Source: Cherax quadricarinatus (taxonomy: Eukaryota; Arthropoda; Malacostraca; Decapoda; Parastacidae). Taken from it: a stretch of DNA of 64,000 bases. The stretch is taken from NCBI RefSeq assembly GCF_038502225.1, contig NC_091357.1, positions 4,680,225-4,744,224 on the forward strand, read 5' to 3'. Positions 52,505 through 63,650 of the stretch are shown here, piece by piece. Under the pieces are notes generated by a model. The model worked only from the letters and a program-made list of their open reading frames with translations. It had not been told where the DNA came from and ran no database searches. Numbering within the stretch: the first letter of the stretch is position 1; each line of letters begins with the position of its first letter. Both the position numbers and the translations under genes were made by a program.

Positions 52505-52570
52505 TTCCTGGAGGTTACCTGGAGATTATTCCGGGGATTAACGCCCCCGCGGCCCGGTCCATGACCGAGA
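52505..52570 (-). repeat. LINE-D 3'-terminal stub
   Basis: Only the last about 60 bp of LINE-D. On the minus strand the terminus reads CTCCAGGTAACCTCCAGGAA, two tandem copies of the end unit. Confidence 0.7.
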
Positions 52571-53454
52571 GAGTTGGTCTATAAATCTTTAGTCAGTCCA
52601 ATAATCCAGAGTTAATGCCTGTTAATTCTTAAGCATCCAAAGAATTACCTCTTAAAAGTTATTTTAAAATGCTGAAGTAACTAAATTACAGCATGAATGG
52701 TAAAGATCCTTTTTATATTTAAAACATGGTGCTATAGTTATAGCAGAATGTCTTAAATAAAATTTTACTCGGCGCATCGTGTTTTTTTTTTTACGATATT
52801 TGTTAATCTTCCCCGATTGATTAAAAGCCAAGTCCTTCCTTAGCAAACGGATGATGTACACTCCTTGTGTTAAATAACCCACAAGTATCATAACAAAAGG
52901 GGGGTAGGATAAAATCCAAGCAATCGCAAGGAAAAAGAGTTAAAATGTTTTTATAAAACCAGTCTCTTCACCTTGAGTGCTTACGTTGATTTAAGTGGCG
53001 TCTAAGCGTGGAATGTGTTGTGGCATAGCTTGGCTTCAACGGGTACAGTTGAAGCCACGCTGTGCCGCAATATATATTGACCAGGACACCGTCCTATCTA
53101 GTGACATAGCCATTGTCTAGATTATTGGACCAATTGAATATAACCATTATCTACACAACCTGACCATGTAACAATAGACATTTACTGTAATCGAGAAAGA
53201 TGAATCATTTACGAACTTACAGCTAAGCCTGATTACTGCAACTTTTTTTTTTCACGTTCTGGTCCCGTGCACTAACGTGGAATGTATAGATTAAAAAGGG
53301 AATTTCATGAATGTCGCAAAATAACAATAGCGTGACTGATCAGGCAGCCATTGCCTAGTTGAGTGCACGCACTCCAAGAGCAGTAGTGTTAAGAATGTTG
53401 TCCTGAAAGTCCAGGTAAAAGTGAGTTAACTTTAACATTAAACTCCTTGAAGAT
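52571..53454. other. No recognised feature
   Basis: AT-rich with T-runs. GGCATAGCTTGGCTTCAACG...GTTGAAGCCACGCTGTGCC (53022-53064) is a strong imperfect hairpin. Nothing coding. Confidence 0.35.
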
Positions 53455-53548
53455 TGGATCATAATGCCGTGGCTGGAATAATATACTAATAGCTCAAACT
53501 AAAGAGGGAACTTCAAACGACGTTTCGGTCTGTCCTGTACCATTGATA
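53455..53548 (-). repeat. Family C repeat with hammerhead-like hairpin
   Basis: ATAATGCCGTGGCTGGAATA and AACGACGTTTCGGTCTGTCC, then GTACCATTGATAATTG. The minus strand gives GGUACAGGACAGACC, then GAAACGUCGUU. The core box is degenerate. Confidence 0.5.
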
Positions 53549-53754
53549 ATTGTTCATAACTGGTCGAAATGTTTAAAGTTTTATTCCGAATTGTGAGTTA
53601 TTCTGTCAACGAATCATGGGCAGTTGTATGTGTGCTTACGCCATTTAAAAAACTGGTGTTAAATTTGTCTCTATTATGGATGTAGGAAAAATAAGCGTTA
53701 CAACATATTGATAGATTTTATGGAACCAATATAACTATACCTTCACCTGAAATG

Positions 53755-53905
53755 GTGACAAATCAGCCAGAGTATGGTGGCTAAACAGATCTGTGGGTCG
53801 CTGGCAGCAATAGTCCGAGAGAGCAAACAGGCACTCGTTCAGTCTGGCGCGAGTCCAGGCTTAGAGTAGAACAGCTCTGGTTTCCAGTCACAGGTATGCG
53901 CTGAA
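53755..53905 (+). pseudogene. LINE C-terminal tail (relative of 13755-13940)
   Basis: ACAAATCAGCCAGAGTATGG, GTGGGTCGCTGGCAGCAATA and AGTAGAACAGCTCTGGTTTC resemble the tail at 13800-13960, with many indels. Confidence 0.4.
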
Positions 53906-56839
53906 TATAATATACAAGGAACGAGAGCACTGAAATAAGTTTGACTAGATGTTTTGGAAATCACGACAGCTGATTATATTTAAATATGTCGACGAATCGA
54001 AAAGAGTGTATAAAAAATTAACTGGTTTATTATTATTATTGAAGGTCTGAGCCCCCTAAGGTGTATATGTATATATATCACTCGTGTAATCAGATTTCAT
54101 TAGATGGGAAAGGGCAACTCTGATTTCTTTGATGAAGATCCCTTCTCAGCATCAAAGTACCCCCACTTGACATGAAAGGTTGAGCTGGTGCGGTATTAAC
54201 ATAGTTTGGATAGAGGAATGACCATGAAGTGTGTTTATGGTAAGAAAGTTGGTGACTAAGGTCCTCTTGTATTCAAGTGGAGGGTTAGGACACGTGCAGC
54301 ACCTTGGTATCTTTACTGACGAGAACAGTAAAAATATCAATTTACTGCACATGCCTGAGAGGTGATGGGTTGGTGTTGTAGCCGGTAGTGGATAGTGTGG
54401 AGTGTGCATGACGCGTTCATAAACTTGCATGAAAATCAGTATTTTATTTTCAAAATTCTGAGCTATATTTCACTAGTTGTAAAAGTACATATGAAAAGTT
54501 AATTAAAATCTAAAAGTTTAGCCACTTTTTTCTAAATGTGGATAGAGCACTATAAGTCTGGAGAAAGAATACCGCTCACATGTGAATTATTTCAGAAAGT
54601 AATGTAATAGGTTACAGAATTATGGTGCAAGTGTTTGAGCAGGACCTGCCATTTTACCAAACAGAGCCATACATTGAGTCTGGAACATCATGAAATGAAT
54701 AAATTTGATTTTAAATAGTAATAAATAAGGCTTATCTCGAATAGTTTGGGTAGATTTACAACTGACCTGTCGTCTTTGTACTATGTTTTAGGACGCTACT
54801 AAGAGAAAAGTCAACCAGAAGTTAGAAATAAGACAGCTTTACTTGTATGTAGTACGGAATACAATTGAAATAGATTTTCATGACATAATGAAACTACAGA
54901 AAGCCCCTTGTTATGCCGAGTATTGCGGGCAGCGTTAAAATTAAATTGTTACTACTAACCACTGTTTCAAATAGGCTAGTTTACTAGAAAATTATGGTTA
55001 GTAGTCTGACATTTCATGTACTGTACGAAATTGGTATATGATTTATGATATTTTGAGACTGTGTGTAACAATTTGGGTACAATATTTGAAGCTTATGTAA
55101 TGGTGAATACTGAGGTAGAACATATTTTACATTATTACATGTGCAGAAATATTGTTGATAGAGAACATTAGTATGATTGCTAATGTGATTTGGGACAACG
55201 GAGTTGCAGTTGATAGAGAGGTTTTAACGTATGAATCTACGCAGGGTTTAGGTCAGATTTACTAGATGCTTTTTAACTAATTTTGAACCAGGTGACTGAG
55301 GGGATGCTTCATTTTTTGCATCTTCTGAAAGGACCTTCCAGATTTTAGGGCCCTTTATTTATATGGAGTACCTACATAGGTTGAATCGAACACGTAGTGT
55401 GAGAAGTATTTTGTTTTGTCACTGTTCTGTTACGGCTCTGTAAGAAGAGTCCGAACCCTGGGTTGAAGTATGTATATAAAATGCGCATTAATAAGTTGTA
55501 TATTGAATTAATTGTAACTTTGAAATAGTGGACGTATGTGTTGCCTGAAACCTGAGAAGGTGATTCTTCTAACAGCGGATTTCTACAGAGTAACATTAGG
55601 CTGTAATAGATCCCCCTAGCACAGATACTGTGACTAAGGTGGGATAGATTAGAGAGTAGTACAGTGAGTGATGTGCAGCAAATGTATTATTGATAGCTCA
55701 GTTATTAACATTTTTCGTAGATGTTGAATGCGAGTGTCGAATTTTATGTTGTAACCAAGGTGCATCCCGAAGAATTTTACTTAGTTTTGTCTTCTGTGTG
55801 AATTATTTTTGTTAAAATGAGTATGTTTAGCTTTATTCCAAACTTGTAAAAGGTTTTACCAGTAATGAGTAAAAATTGTTGTCCTAATGGTGGTAAAAAT
55901 CTTTGAGCTAGTTGACTGTTGAGGCTAACAAGATCTGGGTAAGGAGAGACAGCTAAGGCCAGGTGAGGTGAGAAGAAAGTCAGCATCAGGTCAGGGCAAG
56001 TGTTAGAAAGGCAAAGCATTTGACGATTTATTGGGAAAGGCAAACATCCTCATCGATAAAACCGGTACTAAGATTTAGTAACGTGAGTAAAAAAAGATTA
56101 AGGCGACCTCTGTGAAGGCTAGAAGAGAGAGTTTTGGCAGTGCACCAACATCGCTGTATATCAAGGTTTCTTTAATACTAAGAGGATATTTGTGTTTAAA
56201 CCTCGTAGTATTTTGGTTTATGATAATGGTTATGTGAATTTTAACTCCTCCTCCTCCCTTGCGTACCGACTCAGGCCAGGCCTCCTAAATTGGAAAAGTA
56301 ATTCTAAAACATTTGTAAGTGTGTACCACTAAAAATACCACAATAAAGGTAGGGCTATATGAAATTATTAAGATTTGCCTGTCATTGTACATACGAGAAG
56401 AGTCCATCAGATCTTAGTGTAAAAGGTTAACAGGGTGTCTACCAACATTAAACTTAACCTGTGTTAACATAGATTTAGAGTACAGTGGAGTTTTGCTATA
56501 TAACAGTTAAGGGCGATCCATTATATGACTTCTTGAGAATTTATCATATGAAAGATGTTAAGTTTAATGACTGCTCTCTCGTCGCACATTTCATTAATGT
56601 CACCCTATCAACAGTGACAGAGATGGTAATAGTAAAAGTAAACGCTTAAGAAATGTTAATGCCATAGGTGTCCTCGACCAGACAGAACTTTAGAAGTGTT
56701 GCTAAATAAAGTTTTGAAACCTATTGCTGTTGTTCATTTTATTCCCATGTATTTTTGGAAGATTATTGTGTACCGTCTTTGCGATAAAAATGGCTGTCGT
56801 AAATTACGTTAATGGTATATAATGACGACATATTAAAGA
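53906..56839. other. No recognised gene or repeat (about 2.9 kb)
   Basis: The longest stretch without a recognised family. 55260-55840 contains phrases such as TTCCAGATTTTAGGGCCC and GTGTCGAATTTTATGTTG. These resemble, in plus sense, the complement of L2-like ORF2 C-terminal coding (compare 22800-23300), so an ancient minus-strand L2-like fragment is possible. No open frame survives. Confidence 0.35.
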
Positions 56840-56844
56840 ATAAG

Positions 56845-56905
56845 ACAAGTCACCTGGGTATCATTGAGGAAAAGTTTCGCTTGCACAGCAGAATTTTATC
56901 TAATA
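56845..56905 (-). ncRNA. Decayed hammerhead-type end
   Basis: The plus-strand phrase GGGTATCATTGAGGAAAAGT, then TTCGCTTGCACAGCAG, is the complement of a family B-like GAAAC..CCTCAATGATACCC. Helix II is damaged and the core box lost. Confidence 0.45.
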
Positions 56906-56914
56906 GAGACTGAC

Positions 56915-57133
56915 TTTTATACTGGAGACAGTGCCAGTGAGGAGTTAGTATTTTTATACTGGAGACAGTGCCAGTGAGGAGTTAGTATTTTTATACTGGA
57001 GACAGTGGCAGTGAGGAGGTAGTATTTTTATACTGGAGACAGTGCCAGTGAGGAGGTAGTATTTTTATACTGGAGACAGTGGCAGTGAGGAGGTAGTATT
57101 TTTATACTGAGACAGTGCCAGTGAGGAGGTACA
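56915..57133 (+). repeat. 37-bp minisatellite, six units
   Basis: The phrase ACTGGAGACAGTG(C/G)CAGTG recurs with starts at 56921, 56958, 56995, 57032, 57069 and 57106, a constant 37-bp period. Unit variants (C or G at the indicated base; GAGTT or GAGGT) show higher-order structure. The last unit lacks one G. It lies between two hammerhead remnants. Confidence 0.95.
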
Positions 57134-57310
57134 ACTGTCTGACTTGATAAAAGCCCACTATGTGGACGAAACCTTGCCACGTGGAGGGTCACATTATACT
57201 ATATTGTATACTGTATAATCTTTATCAGATTATCCTCCTGCTCGGCAGACTTTCCCAGTCTCCTCAATAAAGACAACCAGGTGTTGCACATGTTTGTTTA
57301 TTATTGTCGC
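57134..57310 (+). ncRNA. Hammerhead-type end, family D/A relative
   Basis: 57143-57180 has UUGAUAA, an AAGCCCAC-UAU-GUGGAC helix II with one mismatch, then GAAACCUU instead of GAAACGUU. Helix III is lost. The following GGGTCACATTATAC and the 57260-57300 phrase CTCAATAAAGACAACCAGGT, then GTTGCACATGT, are hammerhead-element 3' parts. Confidence 0.5.
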
Positions 57311-57860
57311 AGTGACATACTGAGTGGATTCTTGGGACGCCCTCAGTGACGTGCTTCTCCATGATCAGCAGTCTGACTGATAAGCTACCAGACTGATGGC
57401 AGAGAAGCCTCCACCACTCCTTGCGCTGAATTACTTACAGTATCATGAATTACCCACGAAGGTTCATGAATTACAATAATATCCTCTTATGATCTTCATA
57501 GTCGTTGAATTATGAAATGATTGATACCGTGTACTATTTAAGTGTTGCGGCCTCCAACACTGGCCTCATTGTTTAAGGCAAAGTGAGGCCTCGTTACTTC
57601 TCTATTATTTAGCAGGTCAGCAACTTTTTGGAAGTTACCAGTCTCCAACATGTCATTTTCCTGGTCTTGCCAGTTATTTTGTGATCTAAAAAGATAGATC
57701 AGCATTATTACACCTGGGTCTCTTAAATTATGTACCATGGGGTGACCTATTTTGTGTACTCTATCCTTTTGAGTTGCTAATTTTGTCTATATCTGAGCAA
57801 TTGGATTTTTTCTGCCCCCCCCCCACCCCCTGGAAGATTTTTTCTGTATTCTAGCAATAT
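57311..57860. other. No recognised feature
   Basis: A minus-strand 66-residue ORF (57538-57738) has no motif. C-run 57817-57832. Confidence 0.3.
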
Positions 57861-57864
57861 TTAA

Positions 57865-58938
57865 CCCTTTCAGGGTCCGTCCCGTAGATCAACGGCTTTA
57901 CGTTCAGGGTCCAAACCGTAGATCTACGTCATGAGCTCAGCTCACTCTGATAAACTGTGAGTGGTAAATTTGGGCCTAGATATGAGAGAATACATCTATG
58001 TGGTATGTGTGCACCACATAAAACAAATCCTGCAGCACACTGTGTATAATGAGAGAAAAAAACTGAGACCATGATTTTCGATTAAAACAGCGACTTTGCA
58101 GTGTTTTATCGTATGTTTTTTATAGTTGTATTTGTGATTTCTTGGTCTCATTTGATAGAATGGAAGACATATTACAGAAATAGAGATAATTTTGATTTGT
58201 GTTAGCACTGGAAATGGCTTGAAATTGAGCTCAAAGTGGCGGAAATGTTAAAATTTTGCCGATGTTCAAGAGTAAACGAACGACCTCACACGTCTAATAC
58301 ACGCCAGCTGGTGGGTCTAATATACATTCACAAATGTGGTGATGATATTTATACAATTATTACAATATTGCATAACAGTAAATCTTCTATTTTTTGGTGT
58401 GAATAAAAATTCATTATGTGAATAAAAAATCAAAATGAAATTTATTTGTAAAGCCTCAAAACATAACTAATGAACAGAGGAAATGTTAGTTTAGTGCCAG
58501 GAATACCTACATTGTTTATTCTGGACCCTATTTTGAAATTGGAATATTTTGAACTTTGTGTTAAATTGGCCAAATTACCAATTTCCGGTCACTTTATTTT
58601 GTAGTTGAAACAGTTGACTTGGCGATTTTTTGTGCTCAATCGATAGAATAGAAGTAATACTAGTGAAATAGCTGAGAATTTGGTCGACTGGAATAATGTA
58701 ATTGGCCTAAAATGGGAGTCAAAGACGGCAAAATCGCCGATTCGTAAATATCGCTGACACATCAAAATTCACGAGAGCATAATTTCGTCAATTTTCCATC
58801 AAATTTCGTACTTTTTGTTTTATTACATTCACAAAAAGATTCTCTACCATTTCATAAGAAAAAATAATTTTTTTTTTTTTTGAAAATTCTTGGACACTGG
58901 GGCACCACTTCAGATTTTGGCCTTGGATCCTGAAAGGG
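57865..58938. mobile_element. Non-autonomous piggyBac-type transposon (MITE), 1074 bp
   Basis: Flanked by TTAA on both sides (57861-57864, 58939-58942). Terminal inverted repeats are CCCTTTCAGGGTCC and, read from the right end, CCCTTTCAGGATCC. TTAA targets and CCC-starting termini are diagnostic of the piggyBac superfamily. Subterminal palindromes occur on the left (CGTAGATCAACG at about 57895; CGTAGATCTACG at about 57917, a perfect palindrome). The interior is AT-rich with no transposase frame, so mobility would need an enzyme in trans. Confidence 0.88.
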
Positions 58939-58942
58939 TTAA

Positions 58943-59620
58943 ATATATTGCAAGATATCTAAAGTCTTCCAGTGGGCGGTAGAAAATTATTTTTATTAGA
59001 GACAAATTCCAATTCCTCAGATGTGGACCGAAAAATAGTTCAAGAGGGGGAAATGTATACCTTAGATGTATACCATAGATACTTCTGGTGGTGGTCTACT
59101 CTGGAAGCCTGACCCTGGGCCAGGCTATGTAGAACACAGGAGGGCCACCCTTTAGAATGAGACCATGTAAAGATCTAGGTATAATATCAGCTGATTCATC
59201 TTTTACGATGAGGCAAATTATGCATAGGCTAATAAAATGACAGCGTGAATACAGAGATCTTTCAAAACAGGCAAAATACTGCCAATGGTAACATGACAAA
59301 TCACTTGTGTTATCTGCTTGGCGTACTGATTGAGTGTTGATGGCTCCAATTAAGGTAGGCGAGACAGAAGATCTGGAGGGAAAAAGTGTTTTATTGCCCG
59401 CATAAGCCAATACAGCATTTAATCTTCTTGAAATGCCTGTAGGAACTGAAAATGTGGTCTATAGAGAGAAGGCAAGATAGAGGCATAGTATATACATGAA
59501 AGATACTGGAAGGCCTAGTGCCAAATCTGCACTCTACCATTTCGTATTGGAGAGTGATGTGGGAGGAAGAGTAAAATACTCTTTGACAAGCAGGAGAACC
59601 AAGGGCCCGGTACGAGAACA
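58943..59620. other. Upstream flank of LINE-D; possibly its 5' UTR
   Basis: No recognised protein. The part after about 59450 may be LINE-D 5' UTR, because it runs without a recognised break into ORF1. The true 5' end cannot be placed from one copy. Confidence 0.35.
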
Positions 59621-60453
59621 GTGTCAACATCTGTGTGTGTTGACTATTCAAGCAGGTATCAAAAACATGGTGCTAAGCCAGACCCATCCCCCAGTCATAG
59701 CACTAATACCCACAGTGCTAGTGCTGGCCCAGGCTCAGCCCCCAGCCCCAGTGGTGACCCAGACCCAGCCCCCAGCCTTACTGCCAGCCCAGACTCTCCT
59801 AGGGACACTACCAAAACCACCACAAAAACAGTAAATATACAACCATCTAAAACCGTAAATATACAACCATCATTGCACAAGATCGTGACCCACAGTACAG
59901 ATGTTGGAGAGGAGTCTCCTCCTTCTTCCTCTACTGGGGAAAGTAGATGGAATCCAGGACGGGGTGGCCCTGGCTTGGATACTGAGGATTATAGTGCAGT
60001 CCCAGAACCTGCAGAAATTGACAACACACCTCCCAACAATTCTCAACCAAAGGTGAATTTGTGCAAATATTATGCTTGGGGCATCTGTAAGCATGGAATA
60101 ACAGGGAAAAAAATGGGACATGCAACTTTGAGCATCCCAAAAAATGTAGCGACCTCCTGTCTAAAGGAGTGTGTCCTTCTTCTTGTACTTTCTTTCACCC
60201 AAAAATGTGCCGCCACTCGGTCCTCCAGAAGCAGTGTTACAACATCGACTGCCCTGCATACCATCTAAAAGGGACCAGGAGGCACAGACCCCACAAGACA
60301 AACAATAGTAGCTACGACAACCTAACTCCAGGTGATTTTTTAGTGGCAGGAAACGGAAAAAGAAAATGGAAGGAAATAAAAATAGTCCACCACCTTGGAG
60401 CCTTGTTGGACTGGAGGCGCAGCCAGTGGCCACCCATGGCCCTCCAGAATTAA
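59621..60453 (+). pseudogene. LINE-D ORF1: Pro/Ser-rich protein with three CCCH zinc fingers
   Basis: Starts at ATG 59621. The first 110 residues are Pro/Ser/Thr-rich with SAPSPSGDPDPAP and a short duplicated stretch (TVNIQPSK). Then follow NLCKYYAWGIC and, after a frameshift in a 7-A run (about 60107-60113), CNFEHPKKC, CPSSCTFFHPKMC and CYNIDCPAYH, giving three CCCH fingers spaced as in RNA-binding proteins. The second frame (60169-60453) ends over the start of ORF2. CCCH fingers in ORF1 are unusual for LINEs, which mostly use CCHC, RRM or esterase domains. Likely role: element RNA binding (inference). One frameshift; otherwise intact. Confidence 0.8.
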
Positions 60454-61197
60454 AACTACTGATGCCAATAACAAAATCCCCCCAACAAACACAGAATACA
60501 ACCTCGTTCATATTTGCTAATATACAGGGCCTTAAGCCATCCACCAACAACAAAATACCTTTTATCAGTGGACTTCTAGAGGAGTCTAATGCAATGTTTG
60601 CAGCCTTCACAGAGACTCGCACAAAAGATCACTTTGACAGTGAAATATGGATAAGTGGTTACAACCTTTTTAGATGCGACAGAAAAAACAGGCAACAAGG
60701 GGGGGTTGGCCTGTATGTCAAAGAGTCCCTTATCTGCACGGAGTTGCTGAACACCACAAATGAGGTAGTTGAAGTTCTATCAATAAAGATCGAGAACCAA
60801 AACCTAGTCATTGTGGTTGTATACAAGCCACCAGATGCAACCTCACAACAGTTCAAGGAACAGCTACTGAAAATTGATTACTGTTTGGAAAACCTTCCAG
60901 CTCCATCCCCAAACATCTTACTGCTTGGTGATTTCAACCTAAGGCATACAAAATGGAAGAATGTAGCAAATAATGTTATAGCTGAAACAATCCCCGGAGG
61001 TAGCGCAGATGAAAGGTCACGCACACATGAGCTACTAAGTCTCTGCGAAAAACACATCTTAAGCCAGCAGATAGTGGAGCCAACAAGACTAGAAAACACA
61101 CTTGACCTTATCTTCACAAATAATGAGGACCTGATAAAAGACAAGAATATCGAAAACAACTAATTCCGATCACAACCTAATCGAAATCCAGACGTAC
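60366..61197 (+). pseudogene. LINE-D ORF2: APE-type endonuclease
   Basis: The 265-codon frame has FIFANIQGLKPSTNNKIPF, AAFTETRTKD, GYNLFRCDRKNRQQGGVGLY, IVVVYKPPDA, ILLLGDFNLRHTKW and NTLDLIFTN. Near 61160 a small insertion shifts the frame just before the conserved SDH (restored as SDHNLIEIQ at about 61165-61190). Catalytic residues are otherwise in place. It overlaps the end of ORF1 by about 88 bp in another frame. Confidence 0.87.
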
Positions 61198-63476
61198 ATG
61201 CATAGGGGTCCTGATCAGCAGAATGCATGTACCTGTGAAGGTGTCTTCACAAAATACAACTTCAACAACATCAACTGGGACCAGGTAAACCATGTCCTAA
61301 ATGAAACATGTTGGGAAGATGTCTTAAATGACATGGATCCAAACCAGTGCCTTGAAAGGATCAACTTCCTGGCAGCCGAAGCATGTTCCAGGCTTATTTC
61401 CCTAAGAAAGAAGAAGAGCAGTAGTAAACTGGAGAGAGAAAGACTCTCCCTCTACAGAAGATGACGAAGAGTCACTGAGCTCCTCAGGAGTGCTAGAATA
61501 TCTGATACACGAAAGGAGGCGCTGACCAGGGAAGTGGAAACTATCGAACTTAAGTTAAATGACTCTTACAGGAACCAGGAGAGGCAGGAGGAGCTTAAAG
61601 CTATTAATGAAATTGAAAGAAATTCAAAATTTCTTTTCATATGCCAAAAAACAAGGCAAATACCACATCTAGTATCGGGCCCTTACTCAGACAGGATGGG
61701 ACTTACACAGATGACAACAAGGAAATGAGTAAAATATTGAAATCCCAGTACGACTCTGTGTTTAGTGAACCACTAATCGGTCTGAGGATCGACGACCCAA
61801 ATGATTTCTTCATGAATGAGCCTCAAAACTCCATAAATGTATGCCAGGTTTCCGACATTACTCTAACTCTGATAGATTTCGAAAAAGCCATTGACAACAT
61901 GCCTATGCACTCAGCCCCGGGCCCAGACTCGTGGAACTCTGTTTTCATTAAGAACTGCAAGAAACCTCTCTCGCGTGCCCTAAGTACACTATGGAGGAGG
62001 AGCTTGGACATGGGTGAAATTCCACAGTCACTTAAAACAACGGATATAGCATCACTCCATAAAGGTGGCAACAAAGCATTAGCGAAGAACTATAGACCAA
62101 TAGCTCTGACGTCCCACATAAAAATCTTTGAAAGAGTGCTAAGAAGCAGGATTGCAAATCGCCTGGATTCCCAAAATCTGCACAATCCAGGGCAACATGG
62201 GTTCAGGGCAGGTCGCTCCTGCCTCTCACAACTACTGGATCACTATGACATGGCCTTGGATGCACTGGAAGAAACTCAGAATGCAGATGTAATATACACA
62301 GACTTTGCAAAAGCATTTGACAAATGCGATCATGGCGTAATAGCCCATAAAATACGTGCTAAAGGAATAACTGGGAGAGTGGGGGAGATGGATCTTCAAC
62401 TTCCTAACAAATTGAATACAAAGAGTAGTGGTCAACAGAGTTAAATCGGAGGCTGCCATAGTGAAGAGCTCTGTTCCACAAGGCACAGTACTCGCCCCCA
62501 TCTTATTCCTTATCCTCATATCAGACATAGACAGAGATATACACCACAGCACCGTATCATCCTTTGCGGATGATACTAGGATCTGCATGAGGCTGTCATC
62601 TGCTGAGGAAGCGGTTAACCTCCGAGAAGATATAAACAAAGTTTTCCAGTGGGCAACGGTAAACAATATGATGTTCAATGACGACAAATTCCAACTACTC
62701 CGTTATGAAAAACTGGAAGAGATAATAACTAGAACAGAGTATACTACTGACTCCGGCCATATAATAGAGCGGAAAAATAATGTAAGGGACCTGGGAGTAG
62801 TAATGTCTGAGGATCTCACTTTCAAGGATCACAACAGTGCCACGATCGCATGTGCAAAGAAAATGATAGGATGGATAATGAGAACTTTCAAAACGAGAGA
62901 TGCCAAGCCAATGATGATCCTTTTCAAATCACTTGTTCTCTCTAGGCTGGAATACTGCTGTACATTAACATCTCCATTCAAAGCAGGTGAAATCGCAGAT
63001 CTAGAGAGTGTACAGAGATCCTTTACTGCACGTATAAGTTCTGTCAAGCACCTTAACTACTGGGAACGCTTGGAAGCACTTGACTTGTACTCGTTGGAAC
63101 GCAGGAGGGAGAGATATATCATAATCTACACTTGGAAAATCTTGGAAGGAATGGTCCCAAATCTGCACACAGAAATCACTCCCTACGAAAGTAAAAGACT
63201 GGGCAGGCGATGCAAAATGCCCCCAATAAAATGTAGGGGCGCCATTGGTACACTAAGGGAAAACACCATAAGTGTTCGGGGCCCAAAACTGTTCAACAGC
63301 CTCCCATCAAGCATTAGGGGAATTGTCAATAAGCCCCTGGCTGCCTTCAAGAGAGAGAGCTGGACAGATACTTAGTGCCGGATCAGCCGGGCTGTGGCTC
63401 GTACGTTGGACTGCGTGCGGCCAGCAGTAACAGCCTAGTTGATCAGGCCCTGATCCATCGGGAGGCCTGGTCATAG
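61198..63476 (+). pseudogene. LINE-D ORF2: linker, reverse transcriptase and C-terminus
   Basis: Order: linker (61198-61640, with one TGA at 61462-61464), fingers (FEKAIDNMPMHSAPGPDSWN, NYRPIALTSHIKIFERVL), HGFRAGRSCLSQLLDHYD, motif A DVIYTDFAKAFDKCDHG, then a frameshift and a TGA near 62390-62420. Next come SSVPQGTVLAPILFLILISD, catalytic SFADDTRICM, thumb, and C-terminal YSLERRRERYIIIYTWKI, TEITPYESKRLGRR and SSNSLVDQALIHREAWS ending at TAG 63474-63476. A 2-bp insertion near 63353 shifts the last part. Five or six lesions. This is the reference for all LINE-D fragments in the window. Clade: CR1/Jockey superfamily, not assigned more closely. Confidence 0.88.
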
Positions 63477-63520
63477 ACCGGGCCGCGGGGGCGTTGATCC
63501 CCGGAATAACCTCCAGGTAA
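63477..63520 (+). other. LINE-D 3' UTR and terminus
   Basis: Only about 45 bp, including the palindromic GGGGGCGTTGATCCCCGG and ending AACCTCCAGGTAA. Such a short 3' UTR means even strongly truncated copies still include coding sequence. Confidence 0.75.
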
Positions 63521-63650
63521 CAAGTGTAGACGTTAAGAGGAAACTAGACCACCTCTACAGTGTGCAGTATTAATCTGTGATTACTATGCGAGCTGATGGT
63601 TGCTAACAGCAATAGCCTGGTTGACTAGGCAATTAACGTTACACACATCC
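63521..63650 (+). repeat. LINE C-terminal tail scrap
   Basis: ACGTTAAGAGGAAACTAGAC and GGTTGCTAACAGCAATAGCC, then TGGTTGACTAGGC resemble the tail at 13790-13890 (FKRKLDKYL..SNSLVDQA), decayed. Confidence 0.45.

Noticed and set aside
56915..57133. CRISPR array
   Set aside because: Head-to-tail 37-bp minisatellite with no spacers.
59695..60140. Minus-strand ORFs with hydrophobic stretches
   Set aside because: Antisense to the LINE-D ORF1.
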